Shown here: in pieces, positions 1 through 22,425 of the stretch
Position numbering within the stretch: the first letter of the stretch is position 1
How the letters are laid out: each line of letters begins with the position of its first letter
Source: Diphasiastrum complanatum
Taxonomy: Eukaryota > Streptophyta > Lycopodiopsida > Lycopodiales > Lycopodiaceae
DNA length: 64,000 nt
Reading direction: 5' to 3'
Assembly (NCBI GenBank): GCA_029204225.1
Contig: CM055108.1
Span: forward strand, 4,017,547-4,081,546
Translations under genes and position numbers: made by a program
Notes under the pieces: model-generated
What the model was told of the DNA's origin: nothing
Seen by the model: the letters and a program-made list of their open reading frames with translations, nothing else
Database searches by the model: none

Positions 1-54
1 AGGCAGCAGTAGTAGAGGGCATGGCAAAGCTTGAGCAAGCGCCAATCAAAGTTC

Positions 55-70
55 TATTTTTATCTCACAG
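55..70 (+). promoter_or_regulatory. probable 3' splice site of a 5'-UTR intron of NPGR
   Basis: A pyrimidine-rich run ending in CTCACAG lies 14 bp before the NPGR ATG. This looks like an acceptor, so the bases before 71 may be intron. If they are instead exonic, an ATG at 21 opens an out-of-frame upstream ORF of about 50 codons that overlaps the true start. The rest of the 5' end is outside the window. Confidence 0.4.
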
Positions 71-84
71 TCACAGTCGTAAAA

Positions 85-9572
<9,488 letters not shown>

Positions 9573-10228
9573 AATTTGTGTACACTTAATTAGTGCGGGA
9601 TTGTATATTATGTGCATAGATATTCTCATAAGTAGAGAAGTTGAGTGATATATTTGTGGCCAAAAATTCATCAAATCTCAAGTGGGCTCCCTCTTGTTGT
9701 AACTTAGGTGCTGTTTGACAAAGATGAATCCTTTTTGTATTCTAGCTCAGAAAAAAGTTATGTGGTCCTTCTCATTTTACTAGCAAATATTCCTCAGTTC
9801 ATGTGATTTTTGTGAAACACCCTCTAATTATTCTTTTTGTATGTCATGCGATGGGGATACAATTTAGATCAGAAGAGGTTTTGGCCCTGGGGTGATGAGT
9901 TTCATCCTTTTTGTGGATGATGCACTAAGAAGTTAGCAAAGCTTTGCCTTTTTAGACAATGTGTATCAACTTAATCGTTCACAGATGTTGATGTTATTCT
10001 AGAACGTAGCTTTGACATTTTGGGTTTTGAGTGGATGCTTATTTTTCTTTGGGTTCCGATGTTGTATCATTAAGCGTACAGGTACATCTCAAGTATGATC
10101 AAACCAAAAGGGAGCATAAATTCGTCTCTGACTGTGTGAAAAAATCGAATGCCAAACTTAAAAATAACTAATAGGTGAATCTCTAAGCTGGTGAATATAC
10201 TAAAGGAATCCCATAAAGGGAGCTCCAG

Positions 10229-10294
<66 letters not shown>

Positions 10295-11100
10295 ACTGCT
10301 ATCTAACACCCACAAAGGGGAATTTTTAAACCCAAGTATCTATAAAACATATTCACTTCCTGAGTCAATTGAACATATCACAAATTATAAATCATAGAAC
10401 CTTTTCCAATCGATTTGAATTTCAGCATGTTGTATCAATAGATATTATTCTATCCATGTACTACAAACATATTACGTTGCAACCAAATGATAGTTGCATT
10501 TATTGATAGGCTTAAGAACATGAGCAGAGGTAACAAAATTGCATATTGCAATAGCTACTACAACACTAAGTGGAGTGTATTGCTACATCACCACTCATCC
10601 ATGTACTCATCAGTCAATTAGATGAAATTCTATGTTGTGATGTAATATATTTTTTTTAATGATATAAAGTTGTCGGGCAACTATTAGTTACCTCAATATA
10701 TATTGATGCAAATAGGTCAATAAAATTTTGTAACAGTAGACAATATTGCGATGAAACATAACATCCATCAAACAACAACATTCAATGTTGATTAGTGTTG
10801 TTCACTTAATAACAATTCCTTATTGTTCATTACCTTGACTTTTGGTTTGTTGAACAATGCTCAGATGGGCTTCATTTTAAAAACATTTTGCTATAGGTTG
10901 TTTTTTGTAGTTGAGGCATAAGTTTTCATTGTAGTTTTCCCGTTCAGAAATTTTTTGATATAATTCAAATTTATAAGTATTAGCAAAAAATCTATAGTCA
11001 CTGCAAAACGTAACATCACGATGTGAATTAAATCATATCATAAACTTGACTCTTTCATTTTGATACTAGATATATTAAAAGTGAATGAAATGTTGTGCAA
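9573..11100. other. intergenic DNA after NPGR
   Basis: AT-rich, with a (GA)30 tract at 10232-10291. No ORF with recognisable content. The first few hundred bases should include the NPGR 3' UTR. Confidence 0.6.
10232..10291. repeat. microsatellite (GA)30
   Basis: Uninterrupted GA dinucleotides in intergenic DNA about 660 bp after the NPGR stop codon. Confidence 0.97.
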
Positions 11101-11134
11101 CTCAAAGGGGTGAATTTCCCCCCCCCCCCCCCAA

Positions 11135-11640
11135 ATTTTAGTACTATAGTAAAACGTTACATATATTATGTAGTTGACATGTCAATATAAGTCTGCTCTA
11201 CTCTACATGATTAGTTTTTTCTTTGTGTTTTTGATTAATTTCTTCTATCTTGTTTGTCTTACATCTCTCTCATAATATAATGCTTATTGTATTACTGTCC
11301 ATAGTAATGAATGTGTTTCCTAAGACCTTTCCATGATAACTCTAATCCAAGATTGCAAATTGTTGTACCTTTCCACATCAACTCTTATTTGAGATTTTAG
11401 TAGTATAGTAAAACATTATATATATTATATAGTTGACGTGTCAATATTTTCTCTTATGGAAGTTTGCTCTTTTTTGATTAATTTCTTCTATTTTGTTTAT
11501 CTTTTACATCTTGTCTCTTATAATTGATGCTTATTGTATTACTGTCCATAATGAGTGTGTTTCCTAAGACCTTTCCATGTTACTCTAATCCAGAATTGCA
11601 AATTGTTGTACCATTCCACATCAACTCTTATTTGAGATTG
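11135..11640. repeat. two-unit tandem duplication, ~259 bp period
   Basis: The unit beginning ATTTTAGTACTATAGTAAAAC at 11135 recurs at 11394 as ATTTTAGTAGTATAGTAAAAC. Both contain TTGATTAATTTCTTCTAT and CCTAAGACCTTTCCATG, and both close with CAACTCTTATTTGAGATT. The second copy is slightly shorter (about 245 bp). A C-run at 11118-11132 precedes the first unit. No coding content. Confidence 0.88.
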
Positions 11641-13247
11641 CAATCATTGTCGCAATGTCACACGTGATTTTTTTCCCAAGAGCTACTTTTGCAAGTAGCA
11701 TGTCATTTGCAACAAAATGTTACTTGTTAGGAATTTTTTTGATAGGCAACCGAGCCCATAAAGAGAACATCCAAGTGAAATACAACACCACTCAATCTAT
11801 GGCATCATGTCAGTACGAGGGTGGTTGGACATTTCCAAATCCAAGGGTAACAAAAAGATCCAAAATAGTTTTACTATATTTCTTGACCAATGAAGAGTTT
11901 CCATGTTTTTAAATGTATGACCTAAAGGAGAGGCATTCTTAAGCTCACAGTGGCTTGTTGTGGATTACAGCGAAGTTTTCAAAAGATCATCATTGGTATG
12001 ATATGGAACTCTAGATCTATGTTGCTAATGATGGAGCTAATGACATCTAGCTCTCGAATCTTTAGTCTGGAGTATTTAGGCACTTTGGCAGTCTCTCTAG
12101 TTTCATGTTTAAATGAGACATTGCTATCTATAGAGTTTTTTTTTTTTGGATTAGGTTAAGACTTGTGGAAAAAGCATCATCATATTTCTCTTAAATCCCC
12201 TTTCTCAATCATTACAATAGCTTTCTAGAACTTGTGGAAAATACAAACACCCTTATCATGTCATAATACACAACAAGTGGATAACAACAAATGCATATCC
12301 CTTAGTCCATTTTGTTTGTAGATGTGCGATTGTGTGAAGCTAGAAATTGTGTATTCCAACGAATTATTTTGACCATGGTGGTGCTATGTAAAAATTCGCA
12401 AGGGGATTGAGTTTCTAGCTCAGAAGGGTATGTTCCAACCTTAGTGAGTATAGTCCCTGTATTCCCAGGAGAGAGAGCTAATTTGCATTGTAATTTAGAA
12501 CAATACGTTATTATCTTTGCAAAAAGCAAATGTTAAACCCATCTCATACATCATAAAAACACTCGAGGACTGTATGAAAATCTCTAAGTAAATTCAAAGA
12601 TTTATGTTATTTACTAGATTGCCCAAGCATCTCATGACCACACAAACCACGAGACTCTTTATCTATTCTGAAAAGTGAAAGGTAGCCTTCCACTTTAATC
12701 ATAAAGACACTTTTTACTACCACGATGGTTTGAAATTCTATATCATTTCCTTACAAAAAAGATTCAGTTCCTCTAATACACACATTCAATCTAGTAGTAA
12801 GAACACACTTTGCTCAAAAAACATGTCTTATGTATTTCTAGCAACCTATTCAACTATACTTATCTTCATCAATCATGTAGAACTGTAAGAAACACAACCC
12901 AAATAGAGATGACTTCCCATCTCTATGAGTCATCCATAGCAAAAAGTGACGATTACATAGACTAGTCATAATACATTATGAGCAAGCTACATTATGCTTT
13001 CATATTGAGATAAATATATAAATTAAAAGCTATAGTAAGGCATACCTTTGAATCCTTGTGACCTCTTGTCAGGCCTTATGAAAATCAGGGACCAAGGGTA
13101 TCAACTCTTCTCACGGATGTTGTATTCTTCTAGACAAATGTTGCATTCTTCAAGCCATTCTGGGTTGATGTAGGTAGGTAGTCGGATTTAGTAAAGACAA
13201 AGTCACAATTTTAAAGGCTAGCTTGTATTTGTCTCATTTCTCCCAAC
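11641..13247. other. intergenic, nothing recognised
   Basis: AT-rich sequence with only short unconserved ORFs and no transposon domain that I can recognise. Confidence 0.5.
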
Positions 13248-13435
13248 AGGTAGTCGGATTTTTCCAACAACTAGTTTCAATAGTCGTACTTTTCATATTC
13301 AGTAGGCATTTTTTTTAGAATAGTCACATTTTCCAAGCAAGTGGTTCTACTAGTCGTACCTCTCATAAGTAGTAGTCACATTTTTTCAAGTAGGTACTTG
13401 CATAGTCATACTTTTCACAAGAAGTAATTGCAGTT
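13248..13435. repeat. degenerate tandem repeat, ~54-71 bp units, 3 copies
   Basis: Each unit follows the scheme TAGTC(G/A)(G/C)ATTTTTCCAA...CTAGT...ATAGTCRTACTTTTCAYA. Copies start near 13248, 13319 and 13373. Confidence 0.65.
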
Positions 13436-13715
13436 TTTAAAAAAGTAAGGTGCAACTTAAAGGATGTTTATGGTGGTTCTCAAGGATGTTTCACAACAAA
13501 TATAGCCTTTCAATAGGGATGTCACTTTTTGGGCAAAGGCAATTGGCAGCATCAAAGATCCTCGTGGCCATGGTCGAGATTCACATCGCCAAAATAGATC
13601 GCATTCCACTTAAAGAATACTATATTTTTGTTGTTTGGTGGAATGTGCATGTGGACAACCAATCAGAGGCTACCACATAGCACACGCACGTTTCACCATA
13701 ATGTGCATGTGCTAT

Positions 13716-16700
13716 GTTTATGGAAGTGATCTCTTTGGGTTTCTATATCTATTTTTGCATTGTCTTGTCAAGGAAGTTGGTAAGTGTACTTCATCAATTG
13801 AGGCTTGGGAAGCTTTGAAGAAGCTTTATGAATCAAAGTCTACATCAAGGGTACTAACCCTTAGGAGGCAAATCTTTCAAAGTATGCAAAAGAAGGATGA
13901 AAGTGCTTTTGTTTTGAGGGTTAAGGCATTCAATGATGAGTTAGCATGTATTGATGAAAGCATTAAGGAGGTAGAACTTGACTGTTCATTTGAAGGATGT
14001 TTTGTTCATAGCTTCCATTACTAAGAACCTTGTTAGTGTTAGTAAACAAGGGTCTTAAGGTGGAGTTTGATGGCGATGCATGCTTGATCAACAAAAAAGA
14101 TATTGTGATTGCAAAAGGCAAAAGGCAAGGTAAATTATTCAGACTTGATGCTTGTGGTATTGCTAACCAAGCTGGATGTGTGGAAAAAGAGCAAAAGTCA
14201 ATGCAAGAGGTTTGGCACAAGAGGATGGGGCCTCTCAACTTCAAGTCATTGGAGGTAATGGCAAGAAATCAAGTTGTGATTGGTCTTCCAAAGTCCTTAA
14301 CTAGCATCAATCATGTTTGTGAGCAATGTACTTTGTCAAAGTCACATAGGTTACCTTATAAGAGATCTACATCTAGATCTACTAAGCCTTTTTCAAGTTT
14401 GCATTCAGATATTCATGGTGTTACTACAACTAGCAATGGAGGTGCTAAGATGTATGTAACTTTTATTGATAATTTTAGTAGATTTTGCTGGGTATATCTA
14501 CTAAAGAGGGTGAAGTGTATGATGTCTTTGTCAAGTTCAAGATTGCAAGGGACGTCCAATTCTCTACCAAAATCAAGTGCCTGAGGAGTGACAATGGTGG
14601 TGAGTATATTTCTACCAAGTTTAAAGCCTTTTGTGATGAGCATGGGATCAAGAGGGAGTACACAAGCCCAAGGACACCACAACAAAATGGAGTGGCAGAG
14701 AGGAAGAATAGTACCTTGTGTGAAGGTGCTAAAGCCATGAGGTTAGGTGCAAATCTTCCTAAACCATTTTGGGATCAAGCTTTGTTGTGTGCTAATTTTT
14801 TTATGCAATACGTGGCCGAGTGTGATATTGGATGGAAAAATCCCTTTTGATTTGTTGTTTGGTAGAAGGCCGAGTGTCAAGTTTTTCAAAACTTTTGGAT
14901 GTACTTGCTATATATAACTCTTGATGATAGGACAAAGGAGGATCCATCTTCAAGAAAAGGTACATTTGTTGGATATAGTGAGGTGATCAAAGCTTACAAG
15001 GTTTACATTCCTTCAACTAATAAAGTGGTCATTGGAAGAGATGTTATTTTTTATGAGGGAAATATTTCAAAGATTGCTTCAAGTGGTGATGTTGTGGTTG
15101 GATCTAACATTCTTGATGTTGCTGACATGGTCGATGGTACTTTGGATGTTGACGATGAAGGGCCTTCATCAAGTCAAAAGCCAAGGAGGACATCAAGACA
15201 AAGGCAACAACCTTCAAGGCTCACTTATGATGATAAAGGTAAGCAAGCTTTTGGTGGTACAAACTATGCTTTCCTAGTGCCTTTGATGAAGCTACATGTG
15301 TAGATGAGGCAAGGAAAAAAGAGGAGTGGGACCAAGCAATGGATCTTGAGTACCAAGCTCTTATGAAGAACAACACATGGAGGTTGGTGGAACTTCCTAA
15401 GGACAAGAAGGCTATTGGATGCAAGTGGATCTTCAAGGTGAAGACAAATCAAGATGGATCAATCAACAAACACAAGGCCAGGTTGGTGGCTAAAGGATAT
15501 GCACAAGAACATGGTATTGACTATGATGAGACCTTTGCACCCATGGCAAAGATGGTAAGCATTCGGGTCATCATCTCTCTTGCTACTCTTTTTGGCTGGG
15601 ATCTATGGCAAATGGACATCACAAATGCATTCTTGAGGAGGAAGTATACATGGAGCAACCCGAGGGCTACATTTCACATGGCAAGCCTAAGCATATTTGT
15701 TTTCCACAAAAGAGTTTGTATGGTCTTAAGCAAGCACCAAGGAGTTGGTATGCTAAGCTTAACACACTTCTACTCTCTCAATTTTTTTTGATAAGTGAGT
15801 ATGATCATTCACTTTATTATAGATTTGCTGGAAATCATATTACTATTCTTCTAATCTATGTGCAACAATCAAGATAATGATGATATCAAGATTGCACTCA
15901 AGAGAGTTTGAGGTGCATGATCTTGGTCTTTTACACTATATTTTGGAAATAGAAGTATTTAGATCTTCTCAATATACTTTTGTTTGTCAAAAGAAGTATG
16001 CTAATTATTCTAAAGAGATTTCATATGGTAGATGCTAAGTCTTGTGATACACCTATGGAGTCAAATGTAAAGCTCACTATAAGAGGTAATGAAAGATCCT
16101 TTGAGGACATTACTCTCTACCGGAAGCTAGTTGGTTCACTCATATATCTAGCCATCACAAGACCTGATCTTAATTATTGTGCTGGTATATTAAGCCAATT
16201 TATGCAAAATCCTAGTGTGGAGCATTGTAAGCTAGGCAAGAGAGTATTGAGGTACATCTTGGGATCTAAAGATTATGGCATTCTTTATGGAGGATCATCA
16301 CCTAACTTGTTTGGATTTTCAGATTCAAACTTTGTTGGAGATCAAATGGATAGGAATCCATTATTGCACATGCTATTTTAATGGGTGATGGAGCTATCTC
16401 TTGGATGTCAAAGAAACAGACTACAATCTCATTGCCATCTAGTGAGGCCAAGTGCAAAGCACTTACATCATGCACAAAGGAGATGTTATGGATCAAGAGG
16501 ATGGTGAAAGATCTTCACTTGTTGGACTTTCAGAGAGTCCAATCATCTTTTGTGACAACCTATCAGCCCAAATATTGGCAAGCAATCCTATCTCTCATGC
16601 AAGGAACAAGCATATTGAAGTGGCATATCATTTTGTGAGGGAACAAATCATGGCAAAGGAGGTGGAGCTTCAACATGTCTCTTCAAGGGAGTGTGTGGCG

Positions 16701-16740
16701 ATATCTTCATCAAAGCACTTGGAAAGGACTTGAAGAGGGA
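13716..16740 (+). pseudogene. Ty1/copia retrotransposon 1, internal region (gag tail, IN, RT, RNase H), decayed
   Basis: After a 55 bp scrap of LTR (13716-13770, repeated at 17223-17277) come a gag tail (EAWEALKKLYESK), the GAG-pre-integrase domain (14030-14320), the integrase core (HSDIHG, SDNGGEY, QQNGVAERKN), the RT fingers (KWIFKVKTNQDGSINKHKARLVAKGYAQ) and RNase H (SNFVGD ... ISWMSKKQTTISLPSSEA; ICDNLSAQ ... KHIEVAYHFVREQ). The protease region is deleted. The RT catalytic box reads LIYVQQSR instead of LIYVDDI, so both catalytic Asp codons are gone with about 20 bp. Several frameshifts add to this. Domain order IN before RT identifies copia. It is non-autonomous and dead. Confidence 0.9.
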
Positions 16741-16751
16741 GTGAGAGAAAT
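16732..16751 (+). promoter_or_regulatory. polypurine tract of copia element 1
   Basis: A purine-rich stretch (GAAGAGGGAGTGAGAGAAAT) lies immediately before the LTR start TGTCAACTAG. It is the expected plus-strand primer position. Confidence 0.7.
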
Positions 16752-17600
<849 letters not shown>

Positions 17601-17869
17601 TTCGTATAATATAGATAATCTTTCAACGACTACTTGGAAGTAATATTATGTGTGCAAGAAGTTATGTAATAAATCATATCATATGAAGTGAATGGCTCAG
17701 TTGGCCCTTGATTATTAGTTGATTAAGCAGTTTGTGATATCTTCTTCAAAACATCTATCGATCATAATCATGATCATCTTTGATATCTTTCTAAGTGAGG
17801 ATTGTCTTTGTCAACTTTAAGCTCTTTGCTTTCTTTTTTCTTTCACTCTTTCTTTCACTGAGAGATCGG

Positions 17870-18180
17870 CCACTCTGTATTTTGTTAGCTTCTCTGACCA
17901 CTTCAATTTTATGGAAAACCACATTTGGCTTAACATTCAATGTGGTAGCTTATGCTTTAGATGTTGTAGTAACATAATTTTGCCTTTGGTCTTGGCTTTG
18001 TGGTTGTGGACACTCAACAATGGTATGTCCTTCACCCACACATTTACTACATAGAGGAATGTATCCCATAGGTCATTTTGGTTTTGAACATTTTGGTTAA
18101 TATTGTCTTGGTACCCCACAATCATAATAGGTTCCTACCACTAGTTGTTATGGTTGATCTCTAGGTTGTTCATGGAGTCT
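17870..18180 (-). pseudogene. retrotransposon gag zinc-knuckle fragment
   Basis: On the minus strand, around 18060-18000, a frame reads CSKCVGEGHTIVEC, a canonical CX2CX4HX4C knuckle. It is followed by PQPQSQ and, after a stop, by TTLNVKPNVVFHKIEVVREANK. It is a small isolated gag piece with opposite orientation to its neighbours; no other domain is attached. Confidence 0.65.
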
Positions 18181-18189
18181 GGTTGTTAG

Positions 18190-19018
18190 CAATTGTACAA
18201 ACACAGTGAAAAATATAAAGAAAAGAAATGAAACTTCGTGGCATGTGTTTTGTAAGCCCATGAGTATTTGCCACTAAACTTCTACTATGGCATGTGTTTT
18301 GTAAGTCCATAGGTAGAAGCTTAAAATAATAAAATAACTTAAACTTAGGATTAGAATTTAGCCTTAAGAAACTTAAGCTTAGAAAGATTCTAGTTATCTT
18401 AAGTCCTAAGTTAAAAACTTCTAAAGTTCTAAGTTCTAGGTTAGAAGTATTTTAGAGGCCTTAGAATGGCTAGTCTAGAACTAATCCCATCAGCTAGTGG
18501 ATGCTTATGGAAGGCCCGCCTTGCTATAAGAGGAGAGATATTTCTCATGTACACAACACTTTAAGACTATGCTAAAATTGCTCTCTATTTGAGAAGTCAT
18601 TCTATTCCCTTGTGTTCCCATTGGAAGGTGCATAGCTTGAGGGAAGGTGCTCGAACCTCCTCTTGCCTCCTTTCATTGGTTTTTATTGTGGCATGCTTTT
18701 AGTTGCTTATTGCTTAGTATTAGCTGCAATCTCTTTCATTTCTCTTTGGGTATTAGATTACAATTAGTTTAACCCTCTTGCTAGTTGGGTACCGCCTTAG
18801 CAAAGTTTTTATTATGTTGCACATGTGGTTAGTTGGGTACGCCTTAGCCACATCTTAATTAGTTGTATTTACGTTTATAGCACCAGTTGGGAAGCTTTGG
18901 TGTTCCCTTTCCGTTATTTATGTTCTTTATTTGAAAGCTTTTGTAGATCTTAGAAAGTGGACAAACCGTTCTATCCTATGAGTAGATCTAGCCACCACAT
19001 AGAATAGTTTACTTCCAT
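18190..19018 (+). repeat. probable 5' LTR of a gypsy (Athila/Tat-type) element
   Basis: This stretch ends immediately before a tRNA-Asp-type primer-binding site, contains a TATA-like CTATAAGAGG at 18525, and precedes a gag. Short internal repeats (AGTTGGGTAC...CCTTAGC at 18785 and 18831) lie in it. I could not find the same sequence as a 3' LTR anywhere in the window, and its left end is not defined. Confidence 0.45.
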
Positions 19019-19021
19019 TAT

Positions 19022-19035
19022 TGGCGTCGTTGCCG
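19022..19035 (+). promoter_or_regulatory. primer-binding site, tRNA-Asp type
   Basis: TGGCGTCGTTGCCG differs by one base from the PBS used by plant Athila/Tat elements (TGGCGCCGTTGCCG). It lies between the putative LTR and the leader and gag of gypsy element 1. Confidence 0.7.
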
Positions 19036-19941
19036 CTTTTTAAGATTCTTCTACCTAGCTTTCTTGTTTTTTTTTCGCATTTCTAACGTGCTTGTGTGTA
19101 TGCTTAACTATTTTTTTTTTCACACTCCAGCACAAGACTTCTCTTTAGGTCCTAAACGAGCTGCTGAGCAACCCGTCAAGCTGGAGGAAAGCAACAAAAG
19201 TATCAGTTTGGGCATTTTCTCTGAAAGAAGTGACCCAAGTGACATTTTTTCAACCAAACACGTATATCAGAATTCGTCGAGCTGTCTGCAGCCATAATAG
19301 ACACTGATCTTTCATCCTATTACCTCCATGAATTTTGACCCTGGTCAAATTTTCTGAAAACACCCTGACATACTATCAAAATCATTTGTTTTTAAACCAA
19401 ATCTTGGTTTTAGAAATCCAGCTTTTAGAGGCTAGATCTATCAAAGATCAGTCCTCCAGTAGCATCGTGAATTCTATCTCAAAGATTTTACCTAGTTTTG
19501 TCAAAACATCATTTTCTTCACTATTTACCTTACTTGTCCAACAGACCTTTGTATCAAAAATCGTCGACCAGACTACAAAATCGCCCACAGACTGAACGAT
19601 TTCCTTGCACTCTCTGCGAATTCCATCCTTTAATTTTTTTTTTAGAAAAACCAACAAAAAATAGTATTTTACAATGTAAAGACCCTGTCAGAATTTGCGA
19701 ATACTATAAATTTATTTTTTAGTCTGTCCAAAATTTCTACCTTTGTCTGCGAATTTTATTACTACAGAAAACTCCAGTTTTTGTCAAAATCTCCTATTAT
19801 GCAAGAAAATTGTTTTTTTGACCTTTTTTGGCCAAATAATATATTGTACCGATTACGTGTACTGTTTTTCTACCCCTCATACTGCATCATGTCTCGAGAT
19901 TGTGTTGAATCTTCCAATCCTACTCTCCATGACTCGAACGT

Positions 19942-20600
19942 AGAATCCCACGCATCGATGTGCCAAAGTACGATGGAGAATTTGACCCAGTTAGATTTCT
20001 CCAAGACTTTGATAATACATGTCGTTCCTATGGAGACACCTCTGAAACTGAAAAGCTCAAACTATTCCCTATGGTGCTCTATGGAACTGCAAAAGAGTGA
20101 TATCTCAACCTTGAAGCTCCTGATCTTGCTTCTAGGACTACCCTCAAGGATGCTCTCATCAAGCTTTTCAAACCTTTTAAATTGGCTCAGAGCCCATTCA
20201 TCCAAATCACTCATATTAAGATGTCGCGAAGAGTCTGTTAGGAGCTACATTGAGCATTTTAAACACCTCAAGGTAGAATGTATTGACGAAGATATCACCG
20301 AAAGAATGGCCATCAAACTGTTCTTGGTTGAACCTAAAAATATCCATCGAGGACTAAAACTAGTTGACCTTTATGATCAACTTAAGGACGTCATGACTGA
20401 TGCCATCCGTGAAGAAGACGAGGGGGGGTGTCCGATGAGGACTTTGATCACAGAGAAAGGAAATCAAAAAATCTAGACCGTCTTAATCAACAAAAGTTCG
20501 AAAATACCGCCCAATCCTCTGAACTTCTACAACAAATGGAAACTTGGCAGAAGGCTTAACAAACCCATATGGATAAACTCACTGCTGATTTCAAACCGCC
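19942..20600 (+). pseudogene. Ty3/gypsy gag domain of element 1
   Basis: Across two frames the sequence reads RIPRIDVPKYDGEFDPVRFL, then LKLFPMVLYGTAKEWY, then LIKLFKPFKLAQSPF, the Retrotrans_gag core (Pfam PF03732 family), ending in MTDAIREEDEG and a Gln-rich helix. It is preceded by an 850 bp leader. At least one frameshift near 20100 breaks it. No protease, RT or integrase follows; instead the frame region runs into the coiled-coil accessory ORF. Confidence 0.75.
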
Positions 20601-20639
20601 ATGAAAAATATTGCTAATAAATCTTTTCCAGCAAGAGCT

Positions 20640-22029
20640 ATTCTACGCCAATCAAGGACCGCTCCATCAGGTCCTCCTGCTACTGCTGCCTCCACAACTG
20701 TCAATTCTGGTGATGCTCTAGTTTGGTCTCAAGCCTTGCACAAGTGATCCAGTCTCTGATCTGGGATCCGAAAACACTCTAATCAGCCAGAAAATTGTCT
20801 AGCTGGATTGAGAGTTGAAGATTGCCAAACAACACAAAGACAAGGCTGAAGCCGAAAAGAAGTTGGCCCAGCAACAAGCTGGTCGCTTGGAAGAATACAT
20901 CAACTCCCTGCAAAACGCCCTGACAACCGCACATGATCAGGTGGATAAGGCCATGCGGGATGCAAAGCAACAGGTGCAGCTTCTGAAGGGGCAATTACAG
21001 ATGGCTGAACAAGATCGCATGCAGCTTCAAGGTGAATTGGATGCGACCACCCATTGAGCGTGATGTGTATCTTCAAATGCAAATACCCGATCATCCGGTC
21101 ACACCGACGGAGATTGCGTATTTGTTTAAGAAAGTGGAGACATACAAAGTGGCCCTTCAGGGATTTCAAGTCCGCTTTGGTAGGTTCAAAGGAGCGGCTT
21201 CGACCGAGTTGGCAAAGGCTAAGGAGACCATTACCAGCTATAAAAAAGCAGCCTCTCAAGTGTTGGAAGCCGAACCACAAATCCCCATCCCGATCATGCC
21301 AGATCCAGACCTTCTTAAAGCAACATCCGCATCAGTCCCCGCATGGTGGATGGGTTCTGAAGTTTAAGACCTTCGAGATTGAGGCCGACAAAGAGTTGGA
21401 CAAAATACCTGCATTGGGAGAGCAGCCGGCATGGAGAATCATGGTCTTTGAGAAAACTCTGGAATCAATTAGGAGTAACGTCGTCAGCCCTCGCCAGTTG
21501 CGGGTAGATCCCTATTATGTGCCAATGCCGTGAAGAAATAAATGGAAAGATTTGGGATTGGCTATGGACAAGATCACCATCCATATGCCCAATTGGCCAA
21601 TCATCCATCAGCCTTACAGCTGGACCATCTCAGTGGATTTCCACCGTGCCTTACAAGCCTATCAACGAGAGTATGTCCACTCTCCAGATCCAACGGTGCG
21701 ACAATCGGCAATGTTTGCTAAAGATCTAACTCTGTTGGCGTCAGTGGCAACCAAATGGGATGATTGTCTCCCTCCTCTGGCATGAAATGGCCTCAGAGCA
21801 AATCAAAGATCAGCTGCCTGTTGCTCGTTTATGTTTTTGTGCGGCTATGATGGGAGGCTCCTGGGAATCACGCTTCACCTCATGGACAACCTCAAAGTGG
21901 ATTGTCGACGCCCACCGTTGTTTTCTGCCATACAATTTGGATTTTAATACTGCACGCCTCGGCTTTATGGAGAAGGTGCAGTAATATTTAATCAAGATTC
22001 GGCGCGAAGCCAATAAATGTCCCCAATAA
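20640..22029 (+). pseudogene. C-terminal half of coiled-coil accessory ORF (ORF3), gypsy element 1
   Basis: Homologous almost word for word to 31715-30107 (minus): GSENTLISQKIV, a heptad coil (KIAKQHKDKAEAEKKLAQQQ), then DHPVTPTEIAYLFKKVETYK, LRVDPYYVPMP, and the C-terminal block around CAAMMGGSWESRFTSWTTSKW. Stops and frameshifts occur at several points, and about 170 bp present in the other copy are missing after QIPIPIMP. The protein is not one I can name: a long coiled coil followed by a compact Trp-rich domain. It directly follows gag, so the whole pol region was lost by deletion or recombination near 20640. Confidence 0.7.
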
Positions 22030-22067
22030 CTGCATATTGCAGGTGTCGTGGAACCGCCACCAGTTCT

Positions 22068-22079
22068 GGTGGGGGATAC
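22068..22079 (+). promoter_or_regulatory. polypurine tract of gypsy element 1
   Basis: GGTGGGGGATAC immediately precedes the LTR start TGTTGGAGGG. The same arrangement is found on the minus strand at 30054-30066. Confidence 0.65.
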
Positions 22080-22425
22080 TGTTGGAGGGTTTGCGGATCC
22101 CAAGGCAACCCTAGCCCTAGTTAATAAGTAAGAGGGATTTGGCACCCTGTGTGTGTAAGTCCAACCCGATGATCACATAGTTATTTGATTGATTAATTAA
22201 AAGTCAATTAAAGGACTTTAGGCCTTTTTGCTGGACTTTTAATGTTGCAGGGCCTAAATGTCAAGTTAGTGAATAAAGTTGGGTTTCCCTCCAATTTTAA
22301 TGGTTCCCACACTTTTTTAAATTTAAATAAAAAGAGAGGCGAGACTAAACCAATAGGATTCAGAGGCCAGGGTCCTCCTCTCTACTATAAGAAGGGACCA
22401 ACTCAAGTTGCTCCTCATGTTCATA
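22080..22425 (+). repeat. 3' LTR of gypsy element 1 (truncated)
   Basis: Begins TGTTGGAGGGTTTGCGGATC and matches the reverse complement of 30053-29710 with few differences, including CTACTATAAGAAGGGACCAACTC-like TATA sequence (given here in part). The similarity stops at about 22425 (after CTCATGTTCAT), where the other copy continues for another ~400 bp. Confidence 0.85.
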
